From: Phytophthora hibernalis
Taxonomy: Eukaryota; Oomycota; Peronosporomycetes; Peronosporales; Peronosporaceae
DNA length: 64,000 nucleotides
Reading direction: 5' to 3'
NCBI GenBank assembly: GCA_012656075.1
Contig: JAAKBF010000006.1
Span: forward strand, 109,956 to 173,955
Shown one piece after another: positions 1-10,742 of this stretch (position 1 is the first letter of the stretch; every line of letters begins with the position of its first letter). Both the position numbers and the translations under genes were made by a program. The notes under the pieces are model-generated. The model searched no databases. It worked only from the letters and a program-made list of their open reading frames with translations, and was not told where the DNA came from.

Positions 1-159
1 GCAAGCATTTCCTCCTCACTTTCTACACTCTCAGGTAATGCGTGCGCGTAGAAGCACGTGTCGCCATATCGGCACAGTCCTTGCAAAAAGAATGTGCAGA
101 TCTTGCTGTGAACGGTAGCAAGACATCACAAATGTCAGTACCAAATGGATTTACCACGT

Positions 160-908
160 TCAGAGCTGGCGAACGTACGGTGGAGCAGGTCGCTCTTCAT
201 CAAAAGATAGATGTCTGTCCTCCACGTTTTTCTTGGCCACCTCGACGTACGACTCCTTCGGCATCGGGGGACCAGACTCGGCCATCGCGTCCTCGAACTC
301 GCCGGGCGCTCCGTAGTAATACAGCTCTGCATCAACCACCAATCAATATCAATAAACCAGTCATCACCCTATAAACTCCCACACGAACCTTCTTCCTTAG
401 ACATGAAATCACCCAGCTCCGACACATCTTCCTTCTCCTGTTCTTCGCCCGACGTTTCAGCCAATGGAGTAGCAGGCTTCTCCTCTTCATCAGGCTGTTT
501 TTCAGACATTGAGGTGCCTTCCGTCGCAGCCTCTGGCTTGTCCTCGTGCTCCTTCTTTTGCACGTGCACATACGGGCATTTGTCGCCTGCAGAGCAGTCT
601 CCGTACTTGAAAAACCTGCAGGAGACACCGTAGGATCCTGGCGTCACCGTCTTCTCTCCGGTGCTGGCGCTCACGCGCGTGGCGGCCGCCTGCGCCTCCT
701 CCGAGTGCGAAAATTTGCACTCGCGTCCAGCTTTGCACGTCCCTTGGAGGAAAAACTTGCAGGGCAGCGGACTGACCGTCTGGTCCTCGCGCGGCGCGTG
801 GAAGAACTTGCAGCTGCTGCCGTTGCGGCACTTGCCGGCTGCGAAGAACGAGCACGAGGGTATCTTGCGCGACGCGGAGCTGCCCGACGTCGCCGAGTGC
901 GTCGACAT
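160..908 (-). CDS. CCCH-type zinc finger protein, two exons
   Basis: Exon 1 is 908-389 and exon 2 is 326-160, joined across a 62-nt GT-AG intron (388-327) that keeps frame by making a GAG codon; the spliced product is 228 aa. Three C-x7-C-x5-C-x3-H type fingers are visible in the first 115 residues (for example CSFFAAGKC...CKFFH, CKFFLQGTC...CKFSH, CRFFKYGDC...CPYVH). An acidic Glu/Lys-rich linker follows, then a conserved-looking tail with GAPGEFEDAM and ending PPYVRQL. Known role of the family: tandem CCCH fingers usually bind RNA; some makorin-like proteins also carry a RING, which is absent here. The RNA-binding role is inference. The intron call matters because reading straight through exon 1 gives a premature stop at 369. 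Confidence 0.8.
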
Positions 909-1302
909 CTTCGCGAATTCGAAAGTGGTGGGAAAAACCGCGAAGACATTGTTTGATTGGATGAAAATCGAAAGGGTACTTTATGTGGCGCACATAATGC
1001 AGCCATTCGTGAGAAATGGCTACAGTGCTCGACCACTATAGCTGGCAGGAAGTTCCAGTGGAGAAGTTCAACGTACTGAGAGTTAAAAGTCCTGTGTTGA
1101 AAATAACAAGCGATACTTTGATATATATTGAGAGGATAATGCAGAGTTGGGTAAGGGTCTGTTGCTTCTGGTTGACCGCGCGGTAGCTGTACGATTTTGA
1201 AGCGATTCTACCAGCTGCAGTCTTGCTGCACATGCACACAAACAGAAAGTTGGTCTGACCATACGGTCGCGAAATTGGTGTTGGCCTTGGGGACTCCTAG
1301 GC

Positions 1303-3036
1303 CTAGACGCTTAGCGGGTGCATCGCCTCGCTTTCCCATCGCAGCATGCCGAACATCGCCTCGTTTGCAAGTTGGTTCAGAACCTTGTCATCCTTCTCGC
1401 CCTTCACGTCGTAGTATCCGAGGAAGTGAGCCTTCCACGGCGACGTCTCGTTGTCTCCACCGATGAACATCCATCCTTGGCACTCCTCGGCACGAATGCA
1501 GTTCTCAGCGGCTTCAGTTTGGACCGTGATGGATTTGAGTCCAATGTAGTAGTCATCGCCATCGCGCAACCGGAAGGCCACCGAGATGAACTCGCGGTCC
1601 GAAAGGTCTGACGCTACCGAGGCAATGCGATGCACCACCACGATATCATCCGTCACCTTCTGCAGAATACGGAACTGCTTCACGTCTGGGTAAATGCGTT
1701 TGCATTTTTCCGGTGACGTAATGATATCCCAGGAAGCATTCGCCACTTCGCGGATGTTCTTGTCGCTGATCGAACGTACCGCACGGAAGTTCAAACAAGT
1801 GCTCGCAGCCCACAACTCCGTCTTCCAGCCCATCGCGTAGCACACGTTCGTCTTCGAGTTCACGGACGGACCGAAAGTCTTCAACTCGTTGTACGCATGA
1901 CGCACAGCCTCATGACACAAGTTCAGATCCACCACCAGCGTCGGACCCTTCAGCGGGTTCATCTGGTCGCTGATCCACATCGGAACGCCGGCAATTTTCT
2001 TGCGGTCCACGTCGCGGCAGTCGCTCGGCAGCGCGTTCAGACCGTACTGGATCATGCGCGCGAAGTTCTCGTGCTGCAGCAGCTGCTCCTTCAGCTTGTT
2101 GTTGTCCTTGCGTAGCGTCTGCACCGTCAGCATCTGCTTCTCGTACGCCTCCGTCAGGGCCTGTTCGCTCATGCCTGCCATCTGGGAGCACTGCTCCGTC
2201 AGGTCTCCGCCGATGATGCGGATCTGCTCCTTGAGCTCCGCAATGCGGTCACGCAGGAAACTCTCCTCGTCTTTCTGTTTCTTGCGGCGACGACGCGACG
2301 CGTAGCGCACCTGCTGTCGACGGCGCTCCTTCTTCTTCTGGGTGTCGTCCTCGCCCATGTTCTCTTCATCACTACTTCCTCCATTATTACTCGACGTAGC
2401 CAAGGCCCTCGAACTAGACGAAGACTTGGACGTAGTTGACGTCGGCACAATAGCACTAGGCGCAACAGCAGCCTGTCTCGGGGCAGGAGGTGACGGAGCG
2501 TTCGCCGCAAGGCCTCCAAGACTGCCAAGGCCGGACGACACTGCGGGTGCTCCCATATTGGCCTGCTGCATGCCAAAGCCCATGCGTCCAGCACCTCCAT
2601 TAGGGGCCATCTGGTTCATGTGCATGGATCCTGGCATCCCTCCCTGCTGCATAGGCGCTTGACTCGTCATGGGCATCCCCTGAGTACGCCCCGGCTGGAA
2701 CTGATGCTGCTGGTCGTAGACGTGGCCGGGCATCTGTCCGAGGTGTTGCTGCTGCTGGAGCCCCACGGGGTCGTTGCCCAGTGCGCCCAGCAGGTCGTCC
2801 ACGAAGCGCGGGTCGTCCTCGGGCGCCACCATCCCTTGCTGCTGCATGAGGCCCATGCTGTTGTGTTGCTGGTGCATGGGCTGCTGGTGGTACAGTCCGT
2901 TGTTCATGGGCAGAGGGTCGAACATCATGTCCTGCATGCCGTAGTGCTGCATGGGCTGCTGCGGCGCGCGCTGTTGCTGCATACCGGGCATCCCGCGACC
3001 GGCTGGCATGCCGTACGGGTTGTTGCGCTGGTCCAT
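1303..3036 (-). CDS. bZIP transcription factor with C-terminal START-like domain (copy 1)
   Basis: A single uninterrupted 577-aa frame. Residues 1-200 are Gln/Met/Pro-rich low complexity (activation-domain-like). A Ser/acidic stretch (about 205-232) precedes a basic region (about 234-256: KKKERRRQQVRYASRRRRKK) and a coiled-coil/zipper (about 257-320). The C-terminal ~230 residues contain FRAVRSISDKNIREVA, RILQKVTDDIVVVHR and MFGMLRWESEAM, resembling a START/lipid-binding fold by pattern only. Aligning the basic region on N-x7-R puts Gln at the normally invariant Asn and Arg at the usual Ser/Cys. Oomycete bZIPs with substitutions at that Asn are known, so this is expected for the lineage but would change DNA specificity. 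It is a tandem duplicate of the gene at 4631-6396. Confidence 0.88.
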   Translation of the reverse strand: MDQRNNPYGMPAGRGMPGMQQQRAPQQPMQHYGMQDMMFDPLPMNNGLYHQQPMHQQHNSMGLMQQQGMVAPEDDPRFVDDLLGALGNDPVGLQQQQHLGQMPGHVYDQQHQFQPGRTQGMPMTSQAPMQQGGMPGSMHMNQMAPNGGAGRMGFGMQQANMGAPAVSSGLGSLGGLAANAPSPPAPRQAAVAPSAIVPTSTTSKSSSSSRALATSSNNGGSSDEENMGEDDTQKKKERRRQQVRYASRRRRKKQKDEESFLRDRIAELKEQIRIIGGDLTEQCSQMAGMSEQALTEAYEKQMLTVQTLRKDNNKLKEQLLQHENFARMIQYGLNALPSDCRDVDRKKIAGVPMWISDQMNPLKGPTLVVDLNLCHEAVRHAYNELKTFGPSVNSKTNVCYAMGWKTELWAASTCLNFRAVRSISDKNIREVANASWDIITSPEKCKRIYPDVKQFRILQKVTDDIVVVHRIASVASDLSDREFISVAFRLRDGDDYYIGLKSITVQTEAAENCIRAEECQGWMFIGGDNETSPWKAHFLGYYDVKGEKDDKVLNQLANEAMFGMLRWESEAMHPLSV

Positions 3037-3161
3037 GGTAGAAGACGGGCAGGAGGCTTCCTGGTCGGCGATGGCTTCTTCTTGTTGCGGGCAGATTGGT
3101 ATGTGCTGTCTTCCTTCTCCCGCTTCTGGGCGGCGTGCAATTCATTCGTGCGATTCATTTT

Positions 3162-3216
3162 CCGTCTTTTCAGCCAATAAGAAGATAAAGAGTATTTTTA
3201 TTGGCTGAAAAAACGG
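3162..3216. promoter_or_regulatory. 19-bp inverted repeat with facing CCAAT boxes upstream of bZIP copy 1
   Basis: Positions 3162-3180 and 3198-3216 are reverse complements with one mismatch, separated by 17 bp. Each arm holds CAGCCAAT, so CCAAT is presented on both strands about 130 bp upstream of the bZIP start codon at 3036. A CCAAT (GAGCCAATC) also lies upstream of copy 2 near 6491. CCAAT boxes bind NF-Y in eukaryotes; a promoter role here is inference. A small MITE remnant is the alternative. Confidence 0.4.
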
Positions 3217-4630
3217 AGAGAGTGGGCGGTTTCTACCGGTACAGTGTACCGTACACCACTGGTACCGTACTTCAGCCGCTGGCTTTCCAGCGACTGGAGC
3301 AACGACACGTGAGCCCATACGAGCGAAACATCAAGATGTCAACGGCCGAGTATCTTACCGGTAAATGAATATCGATTGAGTTGCCGCCACGCGTACATTA
3401 GGCGCACCTTTGTGTGGGTGGACGTCTGCCTCGCACGCGAGTGCTGCGCATCCTTCTGTCCATGCCGCATAAAAATGGAACGGATGTGTCCTCCGAGTCA
3501 GCCAAGCTCAAGTCCGCGAAATAGACTGTCCGCCGAATGCAATAAGCGACTGCAACATCAAACGTTGCTGCAGTTTTGGTCGAGCAACTTGGTCACGAGT
3601 TTGGCTCGAGGGAGAAGACTGCAGGCAGATCGCTGGGCAGCAGGGTTTGTGCCCATTGCAAACGCTCGCCGTCCAGACTTGATCGGGTGCAGTAGCACAC
3701 ATAGCCAGTCCGACTGGGTTTTCACGGACAGTGCACTGGTCGTGAACCACAACTTGTGCCTTTGGTGGCGCGATGCAAGCTCCATTATCGTCGAAGGAGA
3801 CAAGCATGTTTGGGGGATTGCAGCTTGTCATGTCTTACATTTTATTATAGACCGGTTGATTTCATTTGACCGTTGTGTGAAGACGCAGTTGCACTGCCAG
3901 TGCCGCTCGGAATGATGTGACTCACCATGGTTGATACCAGTATGAGCGCGGAGGGCACAACGGTAAGTGCACGCTGGTGTCTTTAATCGCGGCGCAAACC
4001 CGGCGGTAATCGTCCTTCACGATGGGTGAGCAAGCAAGTCAAAGGCAAGTCCGACCACCTAAACTGTAGACGAATTCCGCCACGCTACCGTCGCCTTTTG
4101 TTGTGTCAGCACTCGGAAAGAGTCATGCATTATTTCGCGCGGCTGAATTTGTCCGCGCTGGTCTTCCTGCACTCGTCAGCGTGATACTGGGGTGATTGAT
4201 GCAGCTTGCGGTGCCACAAGAATACACCTGGAATATACATGAAGTACATGTACACTTCGAACTTCTATATTTCTTCGAAGTTCAAAGTAATATTCTATGC
4301 CCGCGCCAACTGTCTCCGGCGACAACATTGACGCCAGTGCTGCTTATAACAGTACGCTGAGAGCGGAGCGTACGTGTGGATAGTTTGAAGATGTATTTGT
4401 TTCCTTTTTTATATTTTCAACACACAGGGTATGCACGTACTCAAACCTGCAGCACGGTCATCGACAACCATGGGGCAGGTATGCTGTCACCTTAATGGGC
4501 TGGCACCCAAGTTCGGACAACTTGCAAGCCTGCTACGAAACAATGGCGCTCTCTACCCAGCACACACTTCAAATCAAGTCTGCTGCCCGCATGGAGGAAA
4601 GAGGGCAGCACAAGAGAACGAATCGTAGCT
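3217..4630. other. Intergenic region between the two bZIP genes
   Basis: No gene is supported. Open frames such as 3376-3915 (+) lack recognisable domains and have atypical composition. The stretch presumably holds the promoter of copy 1 (right of 3036) and the 3' region of copy 2 (left of 4631). Confidence 0.5.
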
Positions 4631-6396
4631 CTAAACGCTTAGAGGGTGCATTGCCTCGCTTTCCCATCGGAGCATGCCGAACATCGCCTCGTTCGCAAGC
4701 TGGTTCAGCACCTTGTCATCCTTCTCGCCCTTTACGTCGTAGTATCCAAGGAAGTGAGCCTTCCACTGCGACGTCTCATTCTCTCCGCCAACAAACATCC
4801 AGCCCTGACATTCATCGCCACGGATGCAGTTCTCAGCAGCCTCCGTCTGAACGGTAATCGACTTGATACCGATGAAGTAGTTGTCCCCGTCACGGAAACG
4901 GAAGGCCACCGAGATGAACTCGCGGTCCGAAAGGTCTGACGCTACCGAGGCAATGCGATGCACCACCACGATATCATCCGTCACCTTCTGCAGAATACGG
5001 AACTGCTTCACATCCGGGTAGATACGCTTAAACTTGTCCGGCGAGGTAATAATCTCCCAGGACGCGTCAGCAACCTCGCGGATGTTCTTGTCGCTGATCG
5101 AACGTACCGCACGGAAGTTCAAACAAGTGCTCGCAGCCCACAACTCCGTCTTCCAGCCCATCGCGTAGCACACGTTCGTCTTCGAGTTCACGGACGGACC
5201 GAAAGTCTTCAACTCGTTGTACGCATGACGCACAGCCTCATGACACAAGTTCAGATCCACCACCAGCGTCGGACCCTTCAGCGGGTTCATCTGGTCGCTG
5301 ATCCACATCGGAACGCCGGCAATTTTCTTGCGGTCCACGTCGCGGCAGTCGCTCGGCAGCGCGTTCAGACCGTACTGGATCATGCGTGCGAAGTTCTCGT
5401 GCTGCAGCAGCTGCTCCTTCAGCTTGTTGTTGTCCTTGCGTAGCGTCTGCACCGTCAGCATCTGCTTCTCGTACGCCTCCGTCAGGGCCTGTTCGCTCAT
5501 GCCTGCCATCTGGGAGCACTGCTCCGTCAGGTCTCCGCCGATGATGCGGATCTGCTCCTTGAGCTCCGCAATGCGGTCACGCAGGAAACTCTCCTCGTCT
5601 TTCTGTTTCTTGCGGCGACGACGCGACGCGTAGCGCACCTGCTGTCGACGGCGCTCCTTCTTCTTCTGGGCGTCGTCCTCGCCCAAGTTGCCGTCTTCAT
5701 CACTGCTTCCATCATTGTTGCTGGACGTCGTAAGTCCGCGTGAGGCTGTCGACTTCGTCGTAGGTACAATGGCACTCGGAGCAACAGCAGCAGGTGGGGA
5801 TACTAGCCCCAAGGCCACCAATGCCTCCAATAGTAGACGGTACAACTGATCCACCCATGTGAGACTGCTGCATACCGACGCCCATGCGTCCATTGACTCC
5901 ATTAGGGGTCATCTGGTTCATGTGCATCGAGCCAGGAATGTTCTGCTGCATGGATGGCGCTTGGCTCGGCAGTGGTAGACCCTGCGTGCGTCCAGGCTGA
6001 AGGTTGGGTGCCTGTGAACGTGGCGGCACGAGGTGCGACTGGTCGTACACGTGGCTGGGCATCTGCTGCTGCTGCGCGTTCATCCCCACAGGGTCTCCGA
6101 GTGCGCTCATGAGGTCGTCCAGGTCGTCTTCGGGCGCCACCATCCCCTGCTGCTGCATAAGACCCATGCCTTGCATAGACCCGGGACGCTGCCCCGGGTG
6201 TTGCTGGTGCATGAGGTGGCCGGGGGCTGGTGGTACATGCCGTTGGTCATGGGCAGCGGATCGAACATCATGTCCTGCATGCTGTAGTGCTGCTGCATGC
6301 CTGGCTGTTGCGGTCCACGCTGCTGCTGCTGTTGCTGGGGCATACCCCGGGCAGACCGCCGCGTCCACCGGGGATGCCGTAGTTGCGCTGATCCAT
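4631..6396 (-). CDS. bZIP transcription factor with START-like domain (copy 2, frame breaks in N-terminal half)
   Basis: Start ATG at 6396 (MDQRNYGIPG, matching copy 1 MDQRNNPYG). The frame is broken three times, near 6345 (G run), 6230 (C5 run) and 5805 (C4 run); adding one base to each run restores a Gln/Met-rich N-terminus parallel to copy 1. From 5790 to the stop at 4631 the frame is intact and carries the same basic region with Gln in place of Asn, the same zipper and the START-like C-terminus. A 595-bp stretch (5076-5670) differs from copy 1 at only one base, while flanking parts diverge clearly. All breaks look like missing single bases in homopolymers, so sequencing error is preferred over a pseudogene. 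Confidence 0.75.
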
Positions 6397-6930
6397 CAGC
6401 GAGGAGGTCGCGCGCTTCTCCTTCGGTTGAGTAAAGGGGGATTGGTCGCCTGCAATTCAAATCGAGGCTGCAATTCATTTGGGAAGTCTTTGAGCCAATC
6501 AAATCGCCGGGTGATCAGGCACCTCGCGACGCATCTCCTTCATACAATAACCAAGTTAATTTGATTCTCGACGCTGAAGCATTTCAGTTCGCTGTTGATG
6601 TGGCATACCGCGCCGGAAGTGATGAGCGATGCTGCGCTTCGCGTGCGTTTGATGGCTATTAATATATTGCAAGCCGTTGATCAACACCGGATACTATTAC
6701 AGGCTTGCCATAAATTATGCCTTACACTGCAATACCGGTACATGATGGCGTGAAGCATATCCAGCGCCAGCCCTGTCTCCGCCTCACCTTGGTGTCCACT
6801 ACATCAACTGCTGCAGTCTTTCCGAACGATTATCTTGCCCAACGTAAGCAACAGAAAGCAAACATGATTGGCTGTTCACTTCAACCGAGTGACGTTGCAA
6901 CACCAACTACATTACTGTATCCGAGACAAT
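6397..6930. other. Intergenic region upstream of bZIP copy 2
   Basis: Contains a CCAAT motif near 6491 that could serve bZIP copy 2. The rest lacks recognisable genes and includes the 3' flank of the 6931-10173 gene. Confidence 0.4.
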
Positions 6931-9900
6931 TTATTCTTCCTCTACTGTTGTTGGGCTTGCGACGGGCAATAGCCCAGACTTGTTCTGCGGGCGTGTGGAT
7001 ATTTGTCGTGGTCTCATGCCGTCGCCTGGGGATGTCGGCACAATTTCTGTCTTATAGGACGAGCTGACGCCGCCAAAGGAATCGTTTAAGCCTTTGCGGC
7101 AGTGCTTCTCCACCCGCTTCTCTAGGACAAATGCCAACTGCGGAGACAGATCTTGGTGTCTTGCTTCGTAGATCTGCCGTTGAACCACGGGGCTGGTGAC
7201 GGTGGTGCAGTACTTATCCAAGATGGAGTCGTACGCCGGGAGCTTCGAGTCGTGCTGCGTGGTGGCCACCCACTTCCGCTCTCGCTCCTGCATCTGAGGA
7301 TTCGGCTGCTGAAGGAGCTTCCTACCCGATGAGATGGATCCAGACGTATGAGGGTTGCCATATATCTGGCGAGCAGACAGCGGCCGCTTCTTGGTCTCCT
7401 TTGGGGCTGGAGGCCTCGCGAGCAAAGTTGGCGGGACAAACGCTTCGAACTTGCTCAGATCGTCTCCGTGCCGAAACATGTTGACGAAAAGCCAGTCGCG
7501 TTTCGTCTTGTCCATCTTTGGGAGATCAAAACGGAGGTTTGCTGGTGTTCTGACAGGCTGTAATAATCGGCGTTTTGCAATTCCACGTGTGGAAGGCTTT
7601 GAATTCGCTTTCTGACTAGGAACGGGCTCCTTTCGAGGCAGTTCCGGATACTCGTTTGGTAAGTATTGATACGCGCCCGAGTATGTTTTCGACGGCGATC
7701 GCGGTGATGATACTCCATTCCTGTACTTTGAGGGGCTCTCTTGCTTCCTTGCTGGCGAGTTCTCTGCAGTATGTTCGCGGGAACTGCCCCTGTCATCTCT
7801 ACAGTGTTGCAGACGACTGGATTTGGATTTGGGGTCTTGCATTCGGATGCAAGATTTCTTAACTTTCCTCGAGAAGACCTCGGCGTGGTGGTGGGATGAC
7901 TTTGTGACGATGATACTGGAGCTAGCGGAGTTGGTCTGTTTCCGGATGGACGTGATGGCTTTATAGGTACTGCTTGTTGCGGAGAAGTACTCACTAGTTG
8001 CTTGGGGCGAGCTGGTTGCGATGGCACTTGAGTTTTCTGGGATCGATTTGATTTTGGCGATTCGTTCGTGATAGTTGCAGTCTTCTTGTCAGCCCCAGCT
8101 GATGAGGGAAGCCCAGGCGAGTCCATGCCCTTGGGCTGGGGTGATTGGACTGAAGCGGATTGCGTCTCGGTCGCTTCTAGTACGACACCATTTGGAATCG
8201 GAGTTTCGCTGGGCGGTGTCAACGAAACTTCATGTTCCGCCTTGATTGTGCTGTCGAAAGTACAAGATGTCTCACTGCACGACTGTACCCTGTCAACCGC
8301 AATCGTACTTGGTGGTAGATTGGGATCTACACGTACACTTTTTCTGGGTCGACGATCTGTGTTGGCGCGTTTAGTTTGCCATGAACTGCGGCTTCAACGT
8401 CATGCTTTTCGTAGTCATCCGTATCAAATTCGTAATTTCCCAGGCCATCATGTTCACTTACAAGTACATCCTGGTCGGAAGTGTCTTGGTTTGGAACCTC
8501 ACCATCAACATCAGCAAATTCTTCTTCGTCGTCGTCGAATGGAGTAGCGTATTTCTCAGCACCAATGTCATCCCATTTCTTGTGGTTCCCGACAAGTTGT
8601 TCTGAAAGTTCGGCGCTACTCCCTGATGGTGAAGGCGTAATAATTTGCTGGACAGGAGGTTCGCTCTCGTACTGCTGCTGTTGCTGAAGCAATGTACGAG
8701 CCTCTTGGCGTAACGTATGTGTCTCGCGTCGCCCGTCCTCAATAAATTCGACGACATCAACATCGCCACTAGATTTGTGAGGCGTGTCCTGTCCTTCGAA
8801 ATGAGGTGTGTTGGAATCCCTAGGGAACTCATCATCCGCGTAGTCATCATCCTTCGTATGGCTTTTCTGGGGCAGTGACGTGTCGTTTTCTTCGAGTAAG
8901 CTCGGTTCATCTGAAGCTGCTGCATTCGTAGGATTCTGAGTCACAGGAGAACTAGAACTGCCACCAGCAGGAATTGTTGCTTCCTTTGCAGCTTATAAGG
9001 TGCTCAGCCTGAGTACTATTGTCGGTAGGCACGCTCGCCTTATCAAGAATTGAGCTGGGTCCACTTTCAGGGCGTCCCGTATTCGCTGGGGTGTCATTTT
9101 CGTTTTCACTTTGAAAACTAGCTTGACTACCATCGTCATAATTGTCTTCGTCATCTTCATCGCTGTACGAGTCCTCGTTATCATGGTCGCTGCCCGCTTC
9201 AACGGCGTCTTCACCGTGCAGCACCTCCACAACACTAGGCAGTGAGCCGGTGTACAGTAGCGACTGGGCCCTTCGAATGGGAACAATGGTCTTTTGACAT
9301 TGTAGATCCTTATATGATTGTGCTCGAGTCCACGAATTTGAAATACTGGACACAGAATTGTTGTCATCGGTGCAGCCCTCGCCCTCATCCGCGTTGAATT
9401 CCTCATCAACAGAATTCTGAGCATGAATCTCATCCAGAACGGGGAGTACATTTTGCTTTCTGGATCGGCCTGTCCTCGCTGGTGATAATTCTTGGGGAAG
9501 AGTATCCATCCATTTATCTACTGGTCGATCAGACATCACCATTGGCATGCTGCCAGCTCGGACAAATTGAGCTTTAGGTGGATAATCATCGGACAGTCGA
9601 GAAATTGCAGAGTCGGGAACACTCGATCTGCGCTTGTTCATGCTTTCCTCGCTAGGGGTGCTGGGGGTGCGGCATTATTTGGGAGTGATATTGGAATATC
9701 GTGCTCAGTATCGTTTGAGGACTCAGCTTCACTGTCATTCGATGAATCACTCTGGTCCTGGCTTGTGACTGCGTTAGTACCTGGCGGGCCTTCCAACTTA
9801 TCGACATGTGGCTCCGCAGTTGCAGTAGTGAGAATTTTCTCCCTCATCGCTACATCATTTTCTACTTTGGGTGAATCGCTGTCAGCTACCGTTTGTTCAT

Positions 9901-10173
9901 CCCCATCGAACTCGCCGCCATACTGCTCTGCATCTTCATCGACCACTTCGTGTTCTTTATCGTTCACTGAGCTGCCATCATGGGCAGCGTCCTGCATCGT
10001 ATCAACTACCGCATCTTCGTCTGCAAAATCCTCGTAGCCGCCGTCATACTCTTCATGGTCTGAGCCGAACTCTTCGTCGGAATACGCTGCGTCCTGCAAT
10101 AGATCACAGGTATCGTTAGCTAAGCAAAGCAAGACGCCTGGCCTCGAACACCTACCGTCTCACTTTCCGCCAT
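6931..10173 (-). CDS. Large low-complexity protein of unknown function (spliced, with frame breaks)
   Basis: Best reading: start ATG at 10173, an 18-nt first exon (MAESET), a 62-nt GTAGGT...TTGCAG intron (10155-10094), then DAAYSDEEFGSDHEEY onward. Frame changes occur near 9665 (C5 run), about 9000 (either a short intron or an indel, unresolved), 8340 (A5 run) and 7865 (A3 run); three of these are repaired by adding one base to a homopolymer. The protein is very acidic and Ser-rich in its first half and basic and Pro/Ser-rich after about 8250. Its C-terminal part looks the most constrained (KTKRDWLFVNMFRHGDDL, KKRPLSARQIYGNP, LAFVLEKRVEKHCRKGL). I do not recognise the family. It lies divergent to the TE-A-T-R gene across a 569-bp gap. 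Confidence 0.6.
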
Positions 10174-10742
10174 GATTTATGAACCTCTACGGCTAAAAGC
10201 TACTGCTCTAAGCTTCTGTCCCAAGCAGTAGACGACCGACGGTCAGTTCTAAGTGCAGACACATCGAGCGGAAATAGCAATCGTCTCACCCAGACAATAA
10301 ATAGCTGGGATGTTAGCTTTGGAGTTATTAATCCAGGTATGCTGCCACTGAGAATCTCATACGGCAAGCAGAGGTTCTGCTGTGTGAAGTGTGAATGTGC
10401 CTGCTGCAGTGCAGCAAGTACATTCGACTAGTGAAATAAAACCACGAAAGCCGTGTTCGGCCAAGATGCCGCGTGTTCCCGCGGGAAAACAAACACGGCT
10501 TGTATCCACGTTCACGACGCGAGTCCAGTGCGTGGCGTCCTACGCAGTTGGCTCGTTCACCTTTGCTCTTGCCCTGTACATCACTTTTGACGCACTATAA
10601 TTCATGTATTGCATATAAAATATACCAAAGCCAAAGTATTCTCCGTTTTGTGACAAATCAGGTCAAACCGCAACTTTTGGCTTCATTCTCATTCGGCGAT
10701 TCGCCACGTAAGACGCAGATCAAGTCGCCCAAGAACCGCTCG
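10174..10742. promoter_or_regulatory. Divergent intergenic region (promoters of 10173- and 10743+ genes)
   Basis: 569 bp lie between two divergently transcribed starts. The ATG at 10743 is preferred for the + gene because upstream in-frame sequence has no domain content and reads as UTR. TTTTGTGACAAAT near 10649 is loosely like an oomycete initiator/flanking element; that is a weak visual match only. Confidence 0.3.

Noticed and set aside
1318..2662. Plus-strand ORFs across the bZIP genes (also 4646-5633)
   Set aside because: They mirror the minus-strand coding frame, recur in both copies because of sequence identity, and lack domains.
3376..3915. 179-aa plus-strand ORF between the bZIP genes
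   Set aside because: No motif, an overlapping ORF on the other strand, and atypical composition.
6336..6352. An intron at GTATGC in bZIP copy 2
   Set aside because: Available 3' AG sites would give an intron under 20 nt; a missing G in the G run explains the frame better.
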